Positions 27,384 through 36,312 are shown, counted from the first letter of the stretch. The stretch is 64,000 nt of DNA from Lentzea flava (GCF_014648475.1 NZ_BMRE01000009.1:62001-126000), one strand, 5' to 3'. Translations and numbers: made by a program. Notes: generated from the letters alone by a model not told the origin.

Positions 27384-29330
27384 ATGTCGCTTTCTCGTCG
27401 TGGGTTCATGGCTGCCGTCGCTGCTGCTGGTGCGGGCACGTTGCTGCCACCGTCGGTGCACGCGGCATTGGCCCATGAGCCCCGTGCGGGAGGGTTGCGC
27501 GCGATCAAGCACGTCGTGCTGTTGATGCAGGAGAACCGGTCGTTCGACCACTACTACGGAACGCTCCGCGGCGTGCGCGGGTTCTCCGACCGCAACGCGT
27601 TGAGGGGTGTGTTCAACCAGTCGGGTGTGCTGCCCTTCCCCGTGCGCGAGGCCGCGTCCGGGCGGGACATCCAGTACATCGGCGATCTCGACCACAGCTG
27701 GAACGGTGGTCACTCGGCGTTGCGCGGCGGGTGGAACGACAACTGGGTGCCCGCGAAGACAGCGGCGACGATGGCGTACTACACGCGGCAAGACCTGCCG
27801 TTCCACTACGAGCTCGCCGACACCTTCACGTTGTGCGACGCCTACCACTGCTCGGTGCCGTCCTCCACGTCGCCGAACCGGAACTATTGGGTGTCCGGGT
27901 ACACCGGTTTCGAGCCTTCCGGTGCGCGTGCGACCGGGAACGCGGCCTACGACGAGGACAACCACGCCGGGTACACGTGGAAGACCTACCCGGAACGTCT
28001 TGAGGCGGCCGGGAAGTCGTGGCGGGTCTATCAGGAGTGGGACAATTTTCAGGACAACAACCTGGAGTTCTTCGCGCGGTTCAAGGAGATCGCGCGCAAG
28101 GTGCTGCCGCCGGGGTTCAAGTCGCTGGACAAGCTGTACGGGACGGGGGATCCGGCGCTGATCGGCGCGATCGACCTGTCCCGGCTTTCGCCTGCCGAGA
28201 AGTCCTTGTACGACAGGGGATTGCACCGCGTCCGGCCCGGCGGGCTGGGGGAGGCGTTTCGGGCCGACGTTGCTTCTGGCCGCCTGCCCGCCGTGTCGTA
28301 CCTGGTTCCGTCCTCTGTGGACTCCGAGCACCCCGGTGCGTCGTCGCCCGCGGCGTCCGCCTCGATCACCTATCAGGTGCTGGACGCCTTGGCGTCTCAT
28401 CAGGACGTGTGGGAGTCCACGGTCCTGTTCATCACCTACGACGAGAACGACGGCTTCTACGACCACGTGCCGCCGCCGCGTCCGCCGTTGTCCGTTGCTG
28501 ACGAGTACGTGGGCGACCGGCCGTTGGGGTTGGGTGCGCGCGTGCCGATGACCGTCGTCTCGCCGTGGTCCGTTGGCGGGTACGTGTGTTCGCAGGTGTT
28601 CGACCACACGTCGATGACGCAGTTCCTGGAGAAGTGGACCGGCGTGCGGTCGGAGGAGATCTCCGCGTGGCGCCGGACCGTGTCTGGTGACCTGACCTCG
28701 ACGTTCGACTTCGACCGGCGCCGCACGTGGCCCGAGGTCGGCGAGCCCGCGCCCGTGCCGCCCGCCACGCCGCGCTGGCGTCCCGCGCCGCCGTCGTCGC
28801 AGAAGATGCCCGAACAGGAGCCCGGACGACGACGTGCGCGCCCTCTGCCGTACCAGCCCGACGCATCGTTGCGCGGGGCCTCGCTGGAGATGACGAACGC
28901 CGGGTCCGCCTCCGTGCACTTCGCGCTGTACCCGTACTCGGGCCAGTTCGCGCTGCCGCAGCACTTCGACGTCGCCTCGTCGGCGTCTCTGGAGGTCACG
29001 GGCGATCACGACCTGGTCCTGCTGGGCCCCAACGGGTTCCGCCGCGAGTTCGTCGGCTCTGCCTCCGACCGTGCGCGCGTGTCGTCGTCGGTGCGCGGCT
29101 ACAGCCGTGTGCTGACGTTGACGTTCGAGAACTCCGGATCGACGCCGCTGACGTTCGTGCTGGGGCGGCGGCGGTACGTCGTGAGACCGGGCCATCGGCA
29201 CGTGATCCCGTGGCTGACCGTGATGAACTCCGGCTGGTACGACCTGACTGTGACGGTGGAGGAGGAGCCCCGGTTCCGCCGTCGTTTGTGTGGTCACATC
29301 GAGAACGGCCAGGAGTCGATCTCCGGTTAA
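27384..29330 (+). CDS. Tat-exported phosphocholine-type phospholipase C
   Basis: The 648-residue protein starts with a twin-arginine signal (MSLSRRGFMAAVAAAGAGTLL). The phosphoesterase/PLC superfamily domain follows: VVLLMQENRSFDHYYGTLRGVRGF, STSPNRNYWVSGYTGF, and TYDENDGFYDHVPPPRPP with metal ligands. Two beta-sandwich DUF756-type repeats follow from about residue 490. This matches actinobacterial and Pseudomonas non-haemolytic phospholipase C, which cleaves phosphatidylcholine outside the cell. Start ATG 27384 is fixed by the Tat signal; the frame is open far upstream only as a shadow of the subtilase gene. Its stop is followed 10 bp later by the next gene. Confidence 0.93.
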   Translation: MSLSRRGFMAAVAAAGAGTLLPPSVHAALAHEPRAGGLRAIKHVVLLMQENRSFDHYYGTLRGVRGFSDRNALRGVFNQSGVLPFPVREAASGRDIQYIGDLDHSWNGGHSALRGGWNDNWVPAKTAATMAYYTRQDLPFHYELADTFTLCDAYHCSVPSSTSPNRNYWVSGYTGFEPSGARATGNAAYDEDNHAGYTWKTYPERLEAAGKSWRVYQEWDNFQDNNLEFFARFKEIARKVLPPGFKSLDKLYGTGDPALIGAIDLSRLSPAEKSLYDRGLHRVRPGGLGEAFRADVASGRLPAVSYLVPSSVDSEHPGASSPAASASITYQVLDALASHQDVWESTVLFITYDENDGFYDHVPPPRPPLSVADEYVGDRPLGLGARVPMTVVSPWSVGGYVCSQVFDHTSMTQFLEKWTGVRSEEISAWRRTVSGDLTSTFDFDRRRTWPEVGEPAPVPPATPRWRPAPPSSQKMPEQEPGRRRARPLPYQPDASLRGASLEMTNAGSASVHFALYPYSGQFALPQHFDVASSASLEVTGDHDLVLLGPNGFRREFVGSASDRARVSSSVRGYSRVLTLTFENSGSTPLTFVLGRRRYVVRPGHRHVIPWLTVMNSGWYDLTVTVEEEPRFRRRLCGHIENGQESISG

Positions 29331-29340
29331 CGTTGCCCTC

Positions 29341-30540
29341 GTGGAGATCACGGGGGACGAGATCCGGCGGCTGGTGACCGACGACCAGGATCCCAGGGGC
29401 GTGCGCGTGACCGGCGCGCACATCACCGGGCAGCTCGACCTGCAGGACCTGGTGGTGAAGCGGCCGCTGGTGCTGCGCGACTGCACCACCGACCAGCCGG
29501 TGCTGCTCAGCCGGGCGCACTTCTCCCGGCTCGACCTGAGGGGCCTGGTCGCGCCGTCGATCCAGGCGCACGGCCTGACGGTCGACCACGACCTGCACCT
29601 GAGCGCGGCCCGGCTGAGCGCCGGCGAGTCCGTCGACGCCCGCCAGATGCGCATCGGCGGCAGCATCTACCTGGACGAGGGTTTCCACGCCGCGGGGTCG
29701 GTGATGCTGAGCAGTTCACGCGTCGCGGGCGTGGTGTCGTGCCGCGGCGCGCGCATCGAGTCCACCCTGCACCTGGTGGACGTGCACGTCGGCGACGTGA
29801 TCTTCCTGTCCCACGGGTGCGAGATCTCCAGCGACGGCGCCCACGCCGCGGTCCGGATGCGCGGTGCCCAGGTCGACGGCCAGATCGTCCTGCGCGGCGG
29901 CCGCTTCACCTCGCCGGGCGTCGCGGTCGACCTGCGGCACGTCAAGGTCGGCAAGGACCTCCTCATGCCGTTCGACGGCATCGAAGGCCAGGTACAACTC
30001 GAAGGCCTCGTCTACGAGGGCCTGCCCCGTGACGCCACAGTGGACGAATGGATGACGCTGCTCGCCACGCGCACGCCCTACTACTCGACCCAGCCGTGGG
30101 TGCAACTCGCCGCGGCACACTCGGCCGCGGGCCACGAACAGGACGTGCGCCGTATCCGCGTTGCCGCACAACGTGATCTGCGTCGCCGCGGCCAGCTCTC
30201 GCGGTGGGGCCGGACCTGGCACCTGATCCGCGGCCTGACCGTCGGACACGGCTACCGCCCGGCGCTCGCGTTGCTGTGGCTGGCCGGGGTGCTCGCGATC
30301 TCGGTCGGCGTGGTGCTCGTGTCCGGCGCGGTGCGGTGCTCCACGGTCGAACAGGTCGGCTACGCGCTGAACGTGGCAACACCGCTGGTCAAGGTGGATG
30401 CGGCACGCTGCGCGGTGGACGCCACCTCGGGCAGTGGCCAGTTCGTGCTGGCCTCGACGTGGCTGCTGCAGATCCTGGCCTGGGCGTTCGCCACCCTGTT
30501 CGTGGCGGGCTTCACCGGTTTGGTGAGGCGCAACGCGTGA
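29341..30540 (+). CDS. Membrane-anchored protein with N-terminal beta-solenoid-like repeats
   Basis: I do not recognise a named family. The first roughly 230 of 399 residues form repeating short beta strands (VTGAHITGQLDLQDL, LRLDG-like SRLDLRGL, ARQMRIGGSIYLDE, VRMRGAQVDGQIVLRGG) of about 20 residues per turn, suggesting a right-handed solenoid. A linker rich in Arg leads to two transmembrane helices (about 298-322 and 368-392). The soluble repeats are probably cytosolic, since no signal peptide is present. GTG 29341 follows the phospholipase stop by 10 bp and may be coupled to it; earlier in-frame starts lie inside that gene. Function unknown. Confidence 0.7.
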   Translation: MEITGDEIRRLVTDDQDPRGVRVTGAHITGQLDLQDLVVKRPLVLRDCTTDQPVLLSRAHFSRLDLRGLVAPSIQAHGLTVDHDLHLSAARLSAGESVDARQMRIGGSIYLDEGFHAAGSVMLSSSRVAGVVSCRGARIESTLHLVDVHVGDVIFLSHGCEISSDGAHAAVRMRGAQVDGQIVLRGGRFTSPGVAVDLRHVKVGKDLLMPFDGIEGQVQLEGLVYEGLPRDATVDEWMTLLATRTPYYSTQPWVQLAAAHSAAGHEQDVRRIRVAAQRDLRRRGQLSRWGRTWHLIRGLTVGHGYRPALALLWLAGVLAISVGVVLVSGAVRCSTVEQVGYALNVATPLVKVDAARCAVDATSGSGQFVLASTWLLQILAWAFATLFVAGFTGLVRRNA

Positions 30541-30570
30541 CTGTCGGGGCTGTCTGATACACCAGGAGGC

Positions 30571-33051
30571 ATGAGCGCGAAGACCGGAGCCAGGCGAGGG
30601 GAACGAGTCCCCGCGGCCACGCTGCCGGTCGCCCGCATCGTCGTGGACGTGCCACTCGCCCACCTGGACCGCCCCTTCGACTACGCCGTACCGTCCGAAC
30701 TGGACGAGCAGGCCGTGCCAGGCTGCCGCGTCCGCGTCCGGTTCGCGGGCCAGCTCGTCGACGGCTACCTCCTGGAGCGCGCCGAGTCGTCCGAGTACGA
30801 GAAGAAACTCGCCTTCATCGAGAAGGTCGTGTCCCCCGAACCGGTGCTCGCGCCGGAGATCGCCGCCCTGGCCCGCGCCGTCGCCGACAGGTACGCGGGC
30901 GGCATGATCGACGTCCTGAGGCTCGCGATCCCCCCGCGCCACGCCCGCGCGGAAGCGGCCGCGTCCGGCGACCCGGCCCCGCTGCCGCAGGTCCCGGCCT
31001 GGGTGACCGAGCACCCCGCCGAGCCGACCGCGTCTGCCGCTGGTCCGGGTGCCGCCGCCGCTCCCGGCACCACGGTTGGTCCGGGCACCACCGCTGGTCC
31101 GGATGCTGCCGTCGGCCTGGGTAATACCGCCGATTCGGACACTACCGCCGCGCCCGGCGCTGCCGTCGGCCCAGGCACCAGCGCCGCTCCCGGCACCACC
31201 ATCGGTCCGGACATCACCCCTAGCCCGGACATCACCCCTAGCCCGGACATCACCGCTAGTCCGGGCGCTGCCGCTAGTCCGGGTGCGACCGCCGCGTCCG
31301 GCACCACCGCCGCGTCCGGCACCACCGCCGCGTCCGGCACCACCGCCGCGTCCGGCACCACTGCCGCTCCGGGCACTACCGCCGAGCCCGGCGCTGCCGT
31401 CGGTCCGGGCACCAGCGCTGCCCCCGGCACTGCCGCCCCCGGCCCCGCTGGTTCCCCGGCGACTCCCGCGCGGTCCCAGCTGCCGCCCGTCCCCGCCGAC
31501 GCCTGGTCCCGCTACCCGCGCGGCCCCAGGTACCTGGAAGCGCTGCGCACCGGCCGCTCCGCCCACGCCGTCTGGCAGGCCCTGCCCTCCGAGGACTGGC
31601 CCGCACGCCTGGCCGAGGCGGCCGCCGCCGTCGCCTCCACCGGCCGGGGCGTCGTCATCGTCGTGCCGGACCACCGCGACCTGGCGCGCGTGTCCGAGGC
31701 GTGCGACAGGCTCATCGAGGGCGTGGTGACGCTGTCGGCCGACCTGGGGCCGTCCGAGCGCTACAAGCGCTGGCTCGCCGTTCGGCGGGGCGTCGCCAGG
31801 GTCGTGGTCGGCACCCGCGCCACCGCCTTCGCCCCGGTCAGGGATCCCGGTCTGCTGGTCGTGTGGGACGACGGCGACGACCTCCACGTCGAGCCGCGCT
31901 CGCCGTACCCGAACGTGCGCGACGTTCTGGTCCAGCGCGCGCACATGTCCGGCGCGGCGCTGCTGATCGGCGGGTTCGCCCGCACCGCCGAGGCTCAGCT
32001 GCTGGTCGAGACCGGGTGGGCCCACGAGATCGTGGCCTCCCGCGAGACCCTGCGGGCCGTCGCACCGCGCGTGGTCTCGGTGGGCGACAACGAGTGGCAG
32101 GACGTCAAGGACCCGGCCGCCCGCACCGCGCGGCTGCCGTCCATCGCGTTCGAGGCCGCGCGTTTCGCCCTGGCCGACTCGCCGGTCCTCATCCAGGTGC
32201 CGCGTCGCGGCTACGTGCCGGCGCTGGCCTGCGGGCAGTGCCGGGGGCCTGCCCGATGCCGCCGGTGTGCGGGGCCGCTGGCGTTGCCCGGCGGCACCGA
32301 GGACGGGCTGCCCAAGCCCGCGTACTGCCGGTGGTGCGCGGCGACGGAGGCCGGGTTCCGGTGCCCGACGTGCGGTTCGCGCAGGCTGCGTGGCCAGATC
32401 ATCGGTGCCAGGCGCACGGCCGAGGAGCTGGGGCGGGCCTTTCCCGGGTATCCGGTGCGCACCAGCGGTGCGGACGAGGTGCTCACCAAGGTGCCGGGCA
32501 AGCCCTCGCTGGTGGTGGCGACACCTGGCGCCGAACCCGTGGCGGAAGGCGGGTACGGCGCCGTGCTCCTGCTCGACGGCTGGGCGTTGCTGGGCCGGGC
32601 CGACCTGCGCGCCTCCGAGGAGGCGCTGCGCCGCTGGATGACGGCCGCCGGGCTGGTGCGGCCCGGCACCGGGCGGGTGGTCGTGATCGCCGACTCGTCG
32701 CTGACGCCCGTGCAGGCCCTGGTGCGCTGGGACCCGGTGTGGCACGCCGCCACCGAGCTCGCGGCGCGGACCGAGCTCGGGTTCCCGCCCGCGGTGCGGA
32801 TGGCGACGGTCGACGGCACCCCGGACGCGGTGAACGCCCTGCTCGACGAGCTGCGGTTGCCGCCGACCGGCGAGATCCTCGGGCCGGTGCCGCTGGGCGA
32901 GGACGAGTCCAGGGAACGGGCGCTGGTCCGCGTCGCCCGCAGCGAAGGCCGTCAGCTGGCCGCCGTGCTGGCCGAGGCCCAGGCCGTGCGGACAGCGAGG
33001 AAGGAACAGGAGCTGGTGCGCATCAAGCTCGATCCGCTCGAGGTGCTCTGA
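30571..33051 (+). CDS. priA: PriA-like primosomal protein N' (probable, ATPase-degenerate) with low-complexity insertion
   Basis: The 826-residue protein has the PriA 3'-DNA-binding domain (about residues 18-110; ARIVVDVPLAHLDRPFDYAVP) and the zinc-binding cysteine cluster (ACGQCRGPARCRRC ... YCRWC ... CPTCGSRRLRG). It also has the C-terminal domain with ELGFPPAVRMATVDG. The helicase P-loop expected near residue 320 is replaced by RTGRSAHAVWQ, and the DEEH box by VVWDDGDD. The protein probably loads the replisome without ATP-driven unwinding, as proposed for mycobacterial PriA. Residues about 154-300 are an Ala/Gly/Thr/Pro repeat tract absent from typical homologues. Position upstream of def-fmt-rsmB is conserved. 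Confidence 0.88.
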   Translation: MSAKTGARRGERVPAATLPVARIVVDVPLAHLDRPFDYAVPSELDEQAVPGCRVRVRFAGQLVDGYLLERAESSEYEKKLAFIEKVVSPEPVLAPEIAALARAVADRYAGGMIDVLRLAIPPRHARAEAAASGDPAPLPQVPAWVTEHPAEPTASAAGPGAAAAPGTTVGPGTTAGPDAAVGLGNTADSDTTAAPGAAVGPGTSAAPGTTIGPDITPSPDITPSPDITASPGAAASPGATAASGTTAASGTTAASGTTAASGTTAAPGTTAEPGAAVGPGTSAAPGTAAPGPAGSPATPARSQLPPVPADAWSRYPRGPRYLEALRTGRSAHAVWQALPSEDWPARLAEAAAAVASTGRGVVIVVPDHRDLARVSEACDRLIEGVVTLSADLGPSERYKRWLAVRRGVARVVVGTRATAFAPVRDPGLLVVWDDGDDLHVEPRSPYPNVRDVLVQRAHMSGAALLIGGFARTAEAQLLVETGWAHEIVASRETLRAVAPRVVSVGDNEWQDVKDPAARTARLPSIAFEAARFALADSPVLIQVPRRGYVPALACGQCRGPARCRRCAGPLALPGGTEDGLPKPAYCRWCAATEAGFRCPTCGSRRLRGQIIGARRTAEELGRAFPGYPVRTSGADEVLTKVPGKPSLVVATPGAEPVAEGGYGAVLLLDGWALLGRADLRASEEALRRWMTAAGLVRPGTGRVVVIADSSLTPVQALVRWDPVWHAATELAARTELGFPPAVRMATVDGTPDAVNALLDELRLPPTGEILGPVPLGEDESRERALVRVARSEGRQLAAVLAEAQAVRTARKEQELVRIKLDPLEVL
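31030..31465 (+). repeat. In-frame minisatellite-like repeat tract inside priA
   Basis: This stretch is built from 18-bp units. Four near-identical copies of ACCGCCGCGTCCGGCACC lie at about 31288-31360, and three copies of a CCTAGCCCGGACATCACC-type unit at about 31205-31255. More diverged GCTCCCGGCACCACC-type units surround them. It encodes repeats such as TTAASG and SPDITP. The exact multiples of 3 keep the frame open, and copy number is expected to vary between strains. Confidence 0.85.
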
Positions 33052-33066
33052 CCGGCCGCCGCGAGG

Positions 33067-33531
33067 TCAGCTCTCGTAGTAGGACCGCAGGTTCGCGATG
33101 TGCTCGCGGATGTCGTCGTCGGTGAGCTTCTCGTACTCGAGGTACTCGCTCATGTACGTCATGAGGTCGCCTCGCTCGGGGTGGTCCTCGCTCGCGATCA
33201 CGTGCGCCGTCGTGCCCGCGATGCCGGCCGGGAACAGCAGGAAGCCGTCGAGGCCCGCCATGGTGTCGAAGGAGGCGTTCTTGGCCTCCCACAGCGTCCA
33301 GACGTCGTCCTCACGGCCGCATTCGGCGAGCAGCAACGCGGCGAGGACCATCGCCTCGCTCACGCCCCAGCCCTCGCGGTGCGCCGCCGTCTCCTCCGCC
33401 AGCAGGTGGCGCAGCAGGTCCGCGTCGCCCTCGCGGCGCTCGCGCAGCAGCAGGCGCAGGGCGTCCTCGCGGTCGGCCTCGTCGAGCGGGGTGGTCGCGA
33501 AATCCGTTCGCAAGCGGTCGAGATCGATCAC
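33067..33531 (-). CDS. Conserved hypothetical acidic protein (154 aa)
   Basis: No family was recognised. The protein is soluble, helical and acidic, with no signal peptide or membrane segment. Landmarks are DALRLLLRERREGDADLLRHLL, VSEAMVLAALLLAECGREDDVWTLWEAKNASFDT and a C-terminal LTYM/YLEYEKLTDDDIREH stretch. Codon use and GC3 bias match neighbouring genes, and the complementary frames make worse proteins, so it is very likely real. It converges on priA with a 15-bp gap and diverges from the gamma-glutamyltransferase gene. Confidence 0.75.
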   Translation of the reverse strand: MIDLDRLRTDFATTPLDEADREDALRLLLRERREGDADLLRHLLAEETAAHREGWGVSEAMVLAALLLAECGREDDVWTLWEAKNASFDTMAGLDGFLLFPAGIAGTTAHVIASEDHPERGDLMTYMSEYLEYEKLTDDDIREHIANLRSYYES

Positions 33532-33561
33532 CTCCGCACCTTAGGCCTTTCCCAAGAACTG

Positions 33562-33589
33562 TTGCCATCCGGTCGCAACGGAGTAGAAG
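33562..33589 (+). promoter_or_regulatory. Candidate promoter of ggt giving a leaderless mRNA
   Basis: TTGCCA (33562-33567) and TAGAAG (33584-33589) are 16 bp apart, and transcription would start about at the ATG 33597. The gene has no ribosome binding site, in line with a leaderless transcript. Confidence 0.4.
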
Positions 33590-33596
33590 AGTGCGC

Positions 33597-35366
33597 ATGT
33601 TGCGAACGGCTGCCGCATTGACGCTCTCCGTCGTACTGGTCGCCCCTGCTTCCGCAGGTGCGGCGGAACCCCCACCCCGAGTGCCCGAGCAGGTCGGCTG
33701 GGGCGGTGCCGTCTCCAGCGTCGACCCCGACGCGTCCCAGATCGGCATCGACGTGCTTCGCCGCGGTGGCAACGCCGTCGACGCGGCCGTCGCCACCGCC
33801 GCCGCGCTCGGCGTGACCGACCCGTTCAGCGCGGGCATCGGCGGCGGAGGGTTCTTCGTCTACTACGACGCCCGCACCCAGCGCGTATCCACTTTGGACG
33901 GACGTGAGACCGCTCCGCACTCCGCCACCGACCAGCTCTTCGTGGAGAACGGCAAGCCGCTCCCGTTCGCCGAGGCGATGACCAGCGGCCTGTCCGTCGG
34001 CGTTCCCGGCACGCCCAAGACGTGGCAGCAGGCCCTGCGCAAGTGGGGCACGCTCAACCTGCGCGAGGCCATGGCGCCCGCGGAAGCGTTGGCACGGCGC
34101 GGTTTCGTCGTCGACCAGACGTTCAACTCGCAGATCGCGAACAACGCGGCCCGCTTCGCCGACTTCACCTCGACCCGCGACCTCTACCTGCCCGGCGGGC
34201 AGCCACCCGCCGTCGGCAGCACGTTCCGCAACCCGCAGCTGGCCGACACCTACCGCGAACTGGCCCGCACCAATCTCGCCTCCCTCTACGGCGGCGCGGT
34301 CGGCCATGACCTCGTGAAGACCGTCCAGCAGCCCCCGGTCGTGCCCGGCTCCACCCGCAAGGTCCGCCCCGGTGCCATGGAGATCTCCGACCTGGCCCGC
34401 TACCAGGTGGAACGCCGCGAGCCCACGCACACCCGCTACCGCGGCCTGGACGTCTACGGCATGGCTGCCCCGTCGTCCGGCGGCACCACCGTCGGCGAGG
34501 CGCTCAACATCCTCGAGTCGACCGATCTCGCCAACATCGGGGACGTCGAGTACCTGCACCGCTTCATCGAGTCGACCAAGCTCGCCTTCGCCGACCGCCT
34601 CCGCTGGGTGGGCGACCCGGCCTTCACCCGCGTGCCGACCGAGGGCCTGCTCTCCCAGAAGTTCGCCGACTCCCGCGCGTGCCTGATCAAGCCCGACGCC
34701 GTGCTGCCCGCCCCGCAACCGGCAGCCGACCCGGACAACCCCCAGGCGTGCGCGGCGACCGCGGGTCTCTCGGCACTGCGCGAGGACGCCGAGCGCACCA
34801 CGCACCTCACCACGGCCGACCGCTGGGGCAACGTCGTCGCCTACACCCTCACCATCGAGGCGGAGGGCGGCAGCGGCATCGTCGTCCCTGGCCGCGGTTT
34901 CCTGCTCAACAACGAACTCACCGACTTCGAGTTCGTCGCCCCGAACGCCGGCGTCCCGCACCCGAACCTCCCGGGCCCCGGCAAGCGCCCGCGCTCGTCC
35001 ATGGCCCCGACGATCGTCCTCGACCACGGCAAGGTCGTCCTCGCGGTCGGCTCACCGGGCGGCTCCACCATCATCACCACGGTCACCCAGATCCTGACCG
35101 GCCGCCTGGACCGCAAGATGTCCCTGCTCAACGCCGTGGCCGCGCCACGCGCCTCCCAGCGCAACGCGGCCGCCACCCCGGCCGAGGCCGCCTTCATCGC
35201 GGCGGACACGGCCAGGGGCCTCGAGGCCATCGGCCACAAGTTCAGCCAGAACGCCGAAATCGGCGCCGCCACCGGAATCGAACGCGCCTCGGACGGCCGC
35301 TGGCGCGCGGTCGCCGAACCGACGCGGCGCGGAGGAGGCGCGGCCCGCGTGGTGCGGGTGGGCTGA
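33597..35366 (+). CDS. ggt: Gamma-glutamyltransferase, secreted
   Basis: The 589-residue precursor has a signal peptide (MLRTAAALTLSVVLVAPASAGA) and the large-subunit start GWGGAVSSVDPDASQIGIDVL with the GGNAVDAAVATAAALGVTDPFSAGIGGGGFF block. The autocatalytic processing site is at ERT/THLTTAD, where Thr becomes the N-terminal nucleophile of the small subunit. SSMAPTIV and GSPGGSTIITTVTQIL complete the active site. It transfers or hydrolyses gamma-glutamyl groups outside the cytosol. Actinomycetes mostly lack glutathione, so gamma-glutamyl peptides or polyglutamate are likelier substrates. Start ATG 33597 chosen for the leaderless promoter; GTG 33591 would add two residues. Confidence 0.94.
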   Translation: MLRTAAALTLSVVLVAPASAGAAEPPPRVPEQVGWGGAVSSVDPDASQIGIDVLRRGGNAVDAAVATAAALGVTDPFSAGIGGGGFFVYYDARTQRVSTLDGRETAPHSATDQLFVENGKPLPFAEAMTSGLSVGVPGTPKTWQQALRKWGTLNLREAMAPAEALARRGFVVDQTFNSQIANNAARFADFTSTRDLYLPGGQPPAVGSTFRNPQLADTYRELARTNLASLYGGAVGHDLVKTVQQPPVVPGSTRKVRPGAMEISDLARYQVERREPTHTRYRGLDVYGMAAPSSGGTTVGEALNILESTDLANIGDVEYLHRFIESTKLAFADRLRWVGDPAFTRVPTEGLLSQKFADSRACLIKPDAVLPAPQPAADPDNPQACAATAGLSALREDAERTTHLTTADRWGNVVAYTLTIEAEGGSGIVVPGRGFLLNNELTDFEFVAPNAGVPHPNLPGPGKRPRSSMAPTIVLDHGKVVLAVGSPGGSTIITTVTQILTGRLDRKMSLLNAVAAPRASQRNAAATPAEAAFIAADTARGLEAIGHKFSQNAEIGAATGIERASDGRWRAVAEPTRRGGGAARVVRVG

Positions 35367-35367
35367 G

Positions 35368-35898
35368 CTACTTGTTGGTGCGGCCGTCGATGCGTTCGCG
35401 GATCAGGTCGGCGTGGCCGCTGTGCTGCGCGTACTCCTCGATCATGTGGATGTAGAGCCACCGCAACGAGATCTCACCCCACTGCGCGTGCAGGAAGGTC
35501 TCGTCGAGGTCCCGCGCGGCTGCGGCCGCGCGGGCCTCGGCCATTTCGGCGACGAGGTCGGCGTACTCGGCCTCGGCGCGGGCCGGGTCGAGGTCCTCGA
35601 AGGCGGCGTCCCAGTTCGGCGGCGCGGCGTAGCGGGGCTGGACGTCCTGACCGGCCAGCCGGATGCGGAACCACACGCGTTCCACGTCGATCATGTGGCG
35701 GATCAGGCCCAGCAGGGTGAGGTTCGACGGGGGCGCGGTGGCCATGGCGAGCTGCTCGCCGGTAAGGCCCGAGCAGCCGTGCAGGAAGATGGCGCGGTGG
35801 CGGTCGAGCCACTGCTCCAGCATCGGGCGTTCCGCGCCGACGAACGGTTCGTGGGGTGGTTTCACTTCCGGTGCCGTCCAGGTCATGTCGGCCATCAT
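35368..35898 (-). CDS. DinB-family / DUF664 mycothiol-transferase-like protein
   Basis: The 176-residue four-helix protein has the DinB/YfiT metal-binding His pattern: LIRHMIDVERVWFR in one helix and YIHMIEEYAQHSGHADLIRE in the last. It also has the DUF664-typical LTGEQLAMATAPPSNLTLLGLIRH. Members in actinobacteria include mycothiol- and bacillithiol-dependent S-transferases that detoxify electrophiles. It ends one base from the ggt stop (convergent). Its ATG shares bases with the stop of a 59-codon ORF upstream, so translation may be coupled. Confidence 0.9.
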   Translation of the reverse strand: MMADMTWTAPEVKPPHEPFVGAERPMLEQWLDRHRAIFLHGCSGLTGEQLAMATAPPSNLTLLGLIRHMIDVERVWFRIRLAGQDVQPRYAAPPNWDAAFEDLDPARAEAEYADLVAEMAEARAAAAARDLDETFLHAQWGEISLRWLYIHMIEEYAQHSGHADLIRERIDGRTNK

Positions 35899-36077
35899 CA
35901 GGTAACGCCACCCGTGTAGACGATCTGTTTATCGGCGTTGCGGGCCGTGACGTGCAGGTTCGGCGGGGCCAGCGGCTGTGGGCCGCTGGGCACGCGCAGC
36001 AACAAGCGCGTGAACCTGGCCTTGCGGCGGAACTCGGAGCGCGCCAGGTTGCCCGCCTCCCGGCGCGGCGGCGCCAT
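35898..36077 (-). CDS. Small hypothetical ORF coupled to the DinB gene (59 aa)
   Basis: An ATG at 36077 opens 59 codons ending in a TGA that overlaps the DinB ATG (TGATG). The basic N-terminal half (EFRRKARFTRLLLRV) and the C-terminal LHVTARNADKQIVYTGGVT do not match a family I know. The coupling and codon bias support a real gene or the 3' remnant of a longer one; no signal peptide is seen. It is too short to be sure. Confidence 0.4.
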   Translation of the reverse strand: MAPPRREAGNLARSEFRRKARFTRLLLRVPSGPQPLAPPNLHVTARNADKQIVYTGGVT

Positions 36078-36312
36078 ACAGCAAAGCTCACCGAACGCCT
36101 GCTAGTCGCCTCGTGCCCACAGATCGGCGTCCGACAGGGCGTCGTCGGACACCGCCGCCGCCCCCCTCCCCGCTCGGTCGTATCAGCCTCATGACCTGGA
36201 GGTGTCCACCTTCCGGTCGAGTGTTGCACCTGATCTTCCTACCCCAGGCTGATGCAGGCTCGATACCGCGAGCCGATGTGGGCTGACCTGCGCGAACGGC
36301 ACAGTTTGTGGC

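Noticed and set aside
31030..31465. priA repeat tract considered as a CRISPR array
   Set aside because: The units are 18 bp, contiguous and translated in frame, with no unique spacers of constant length.
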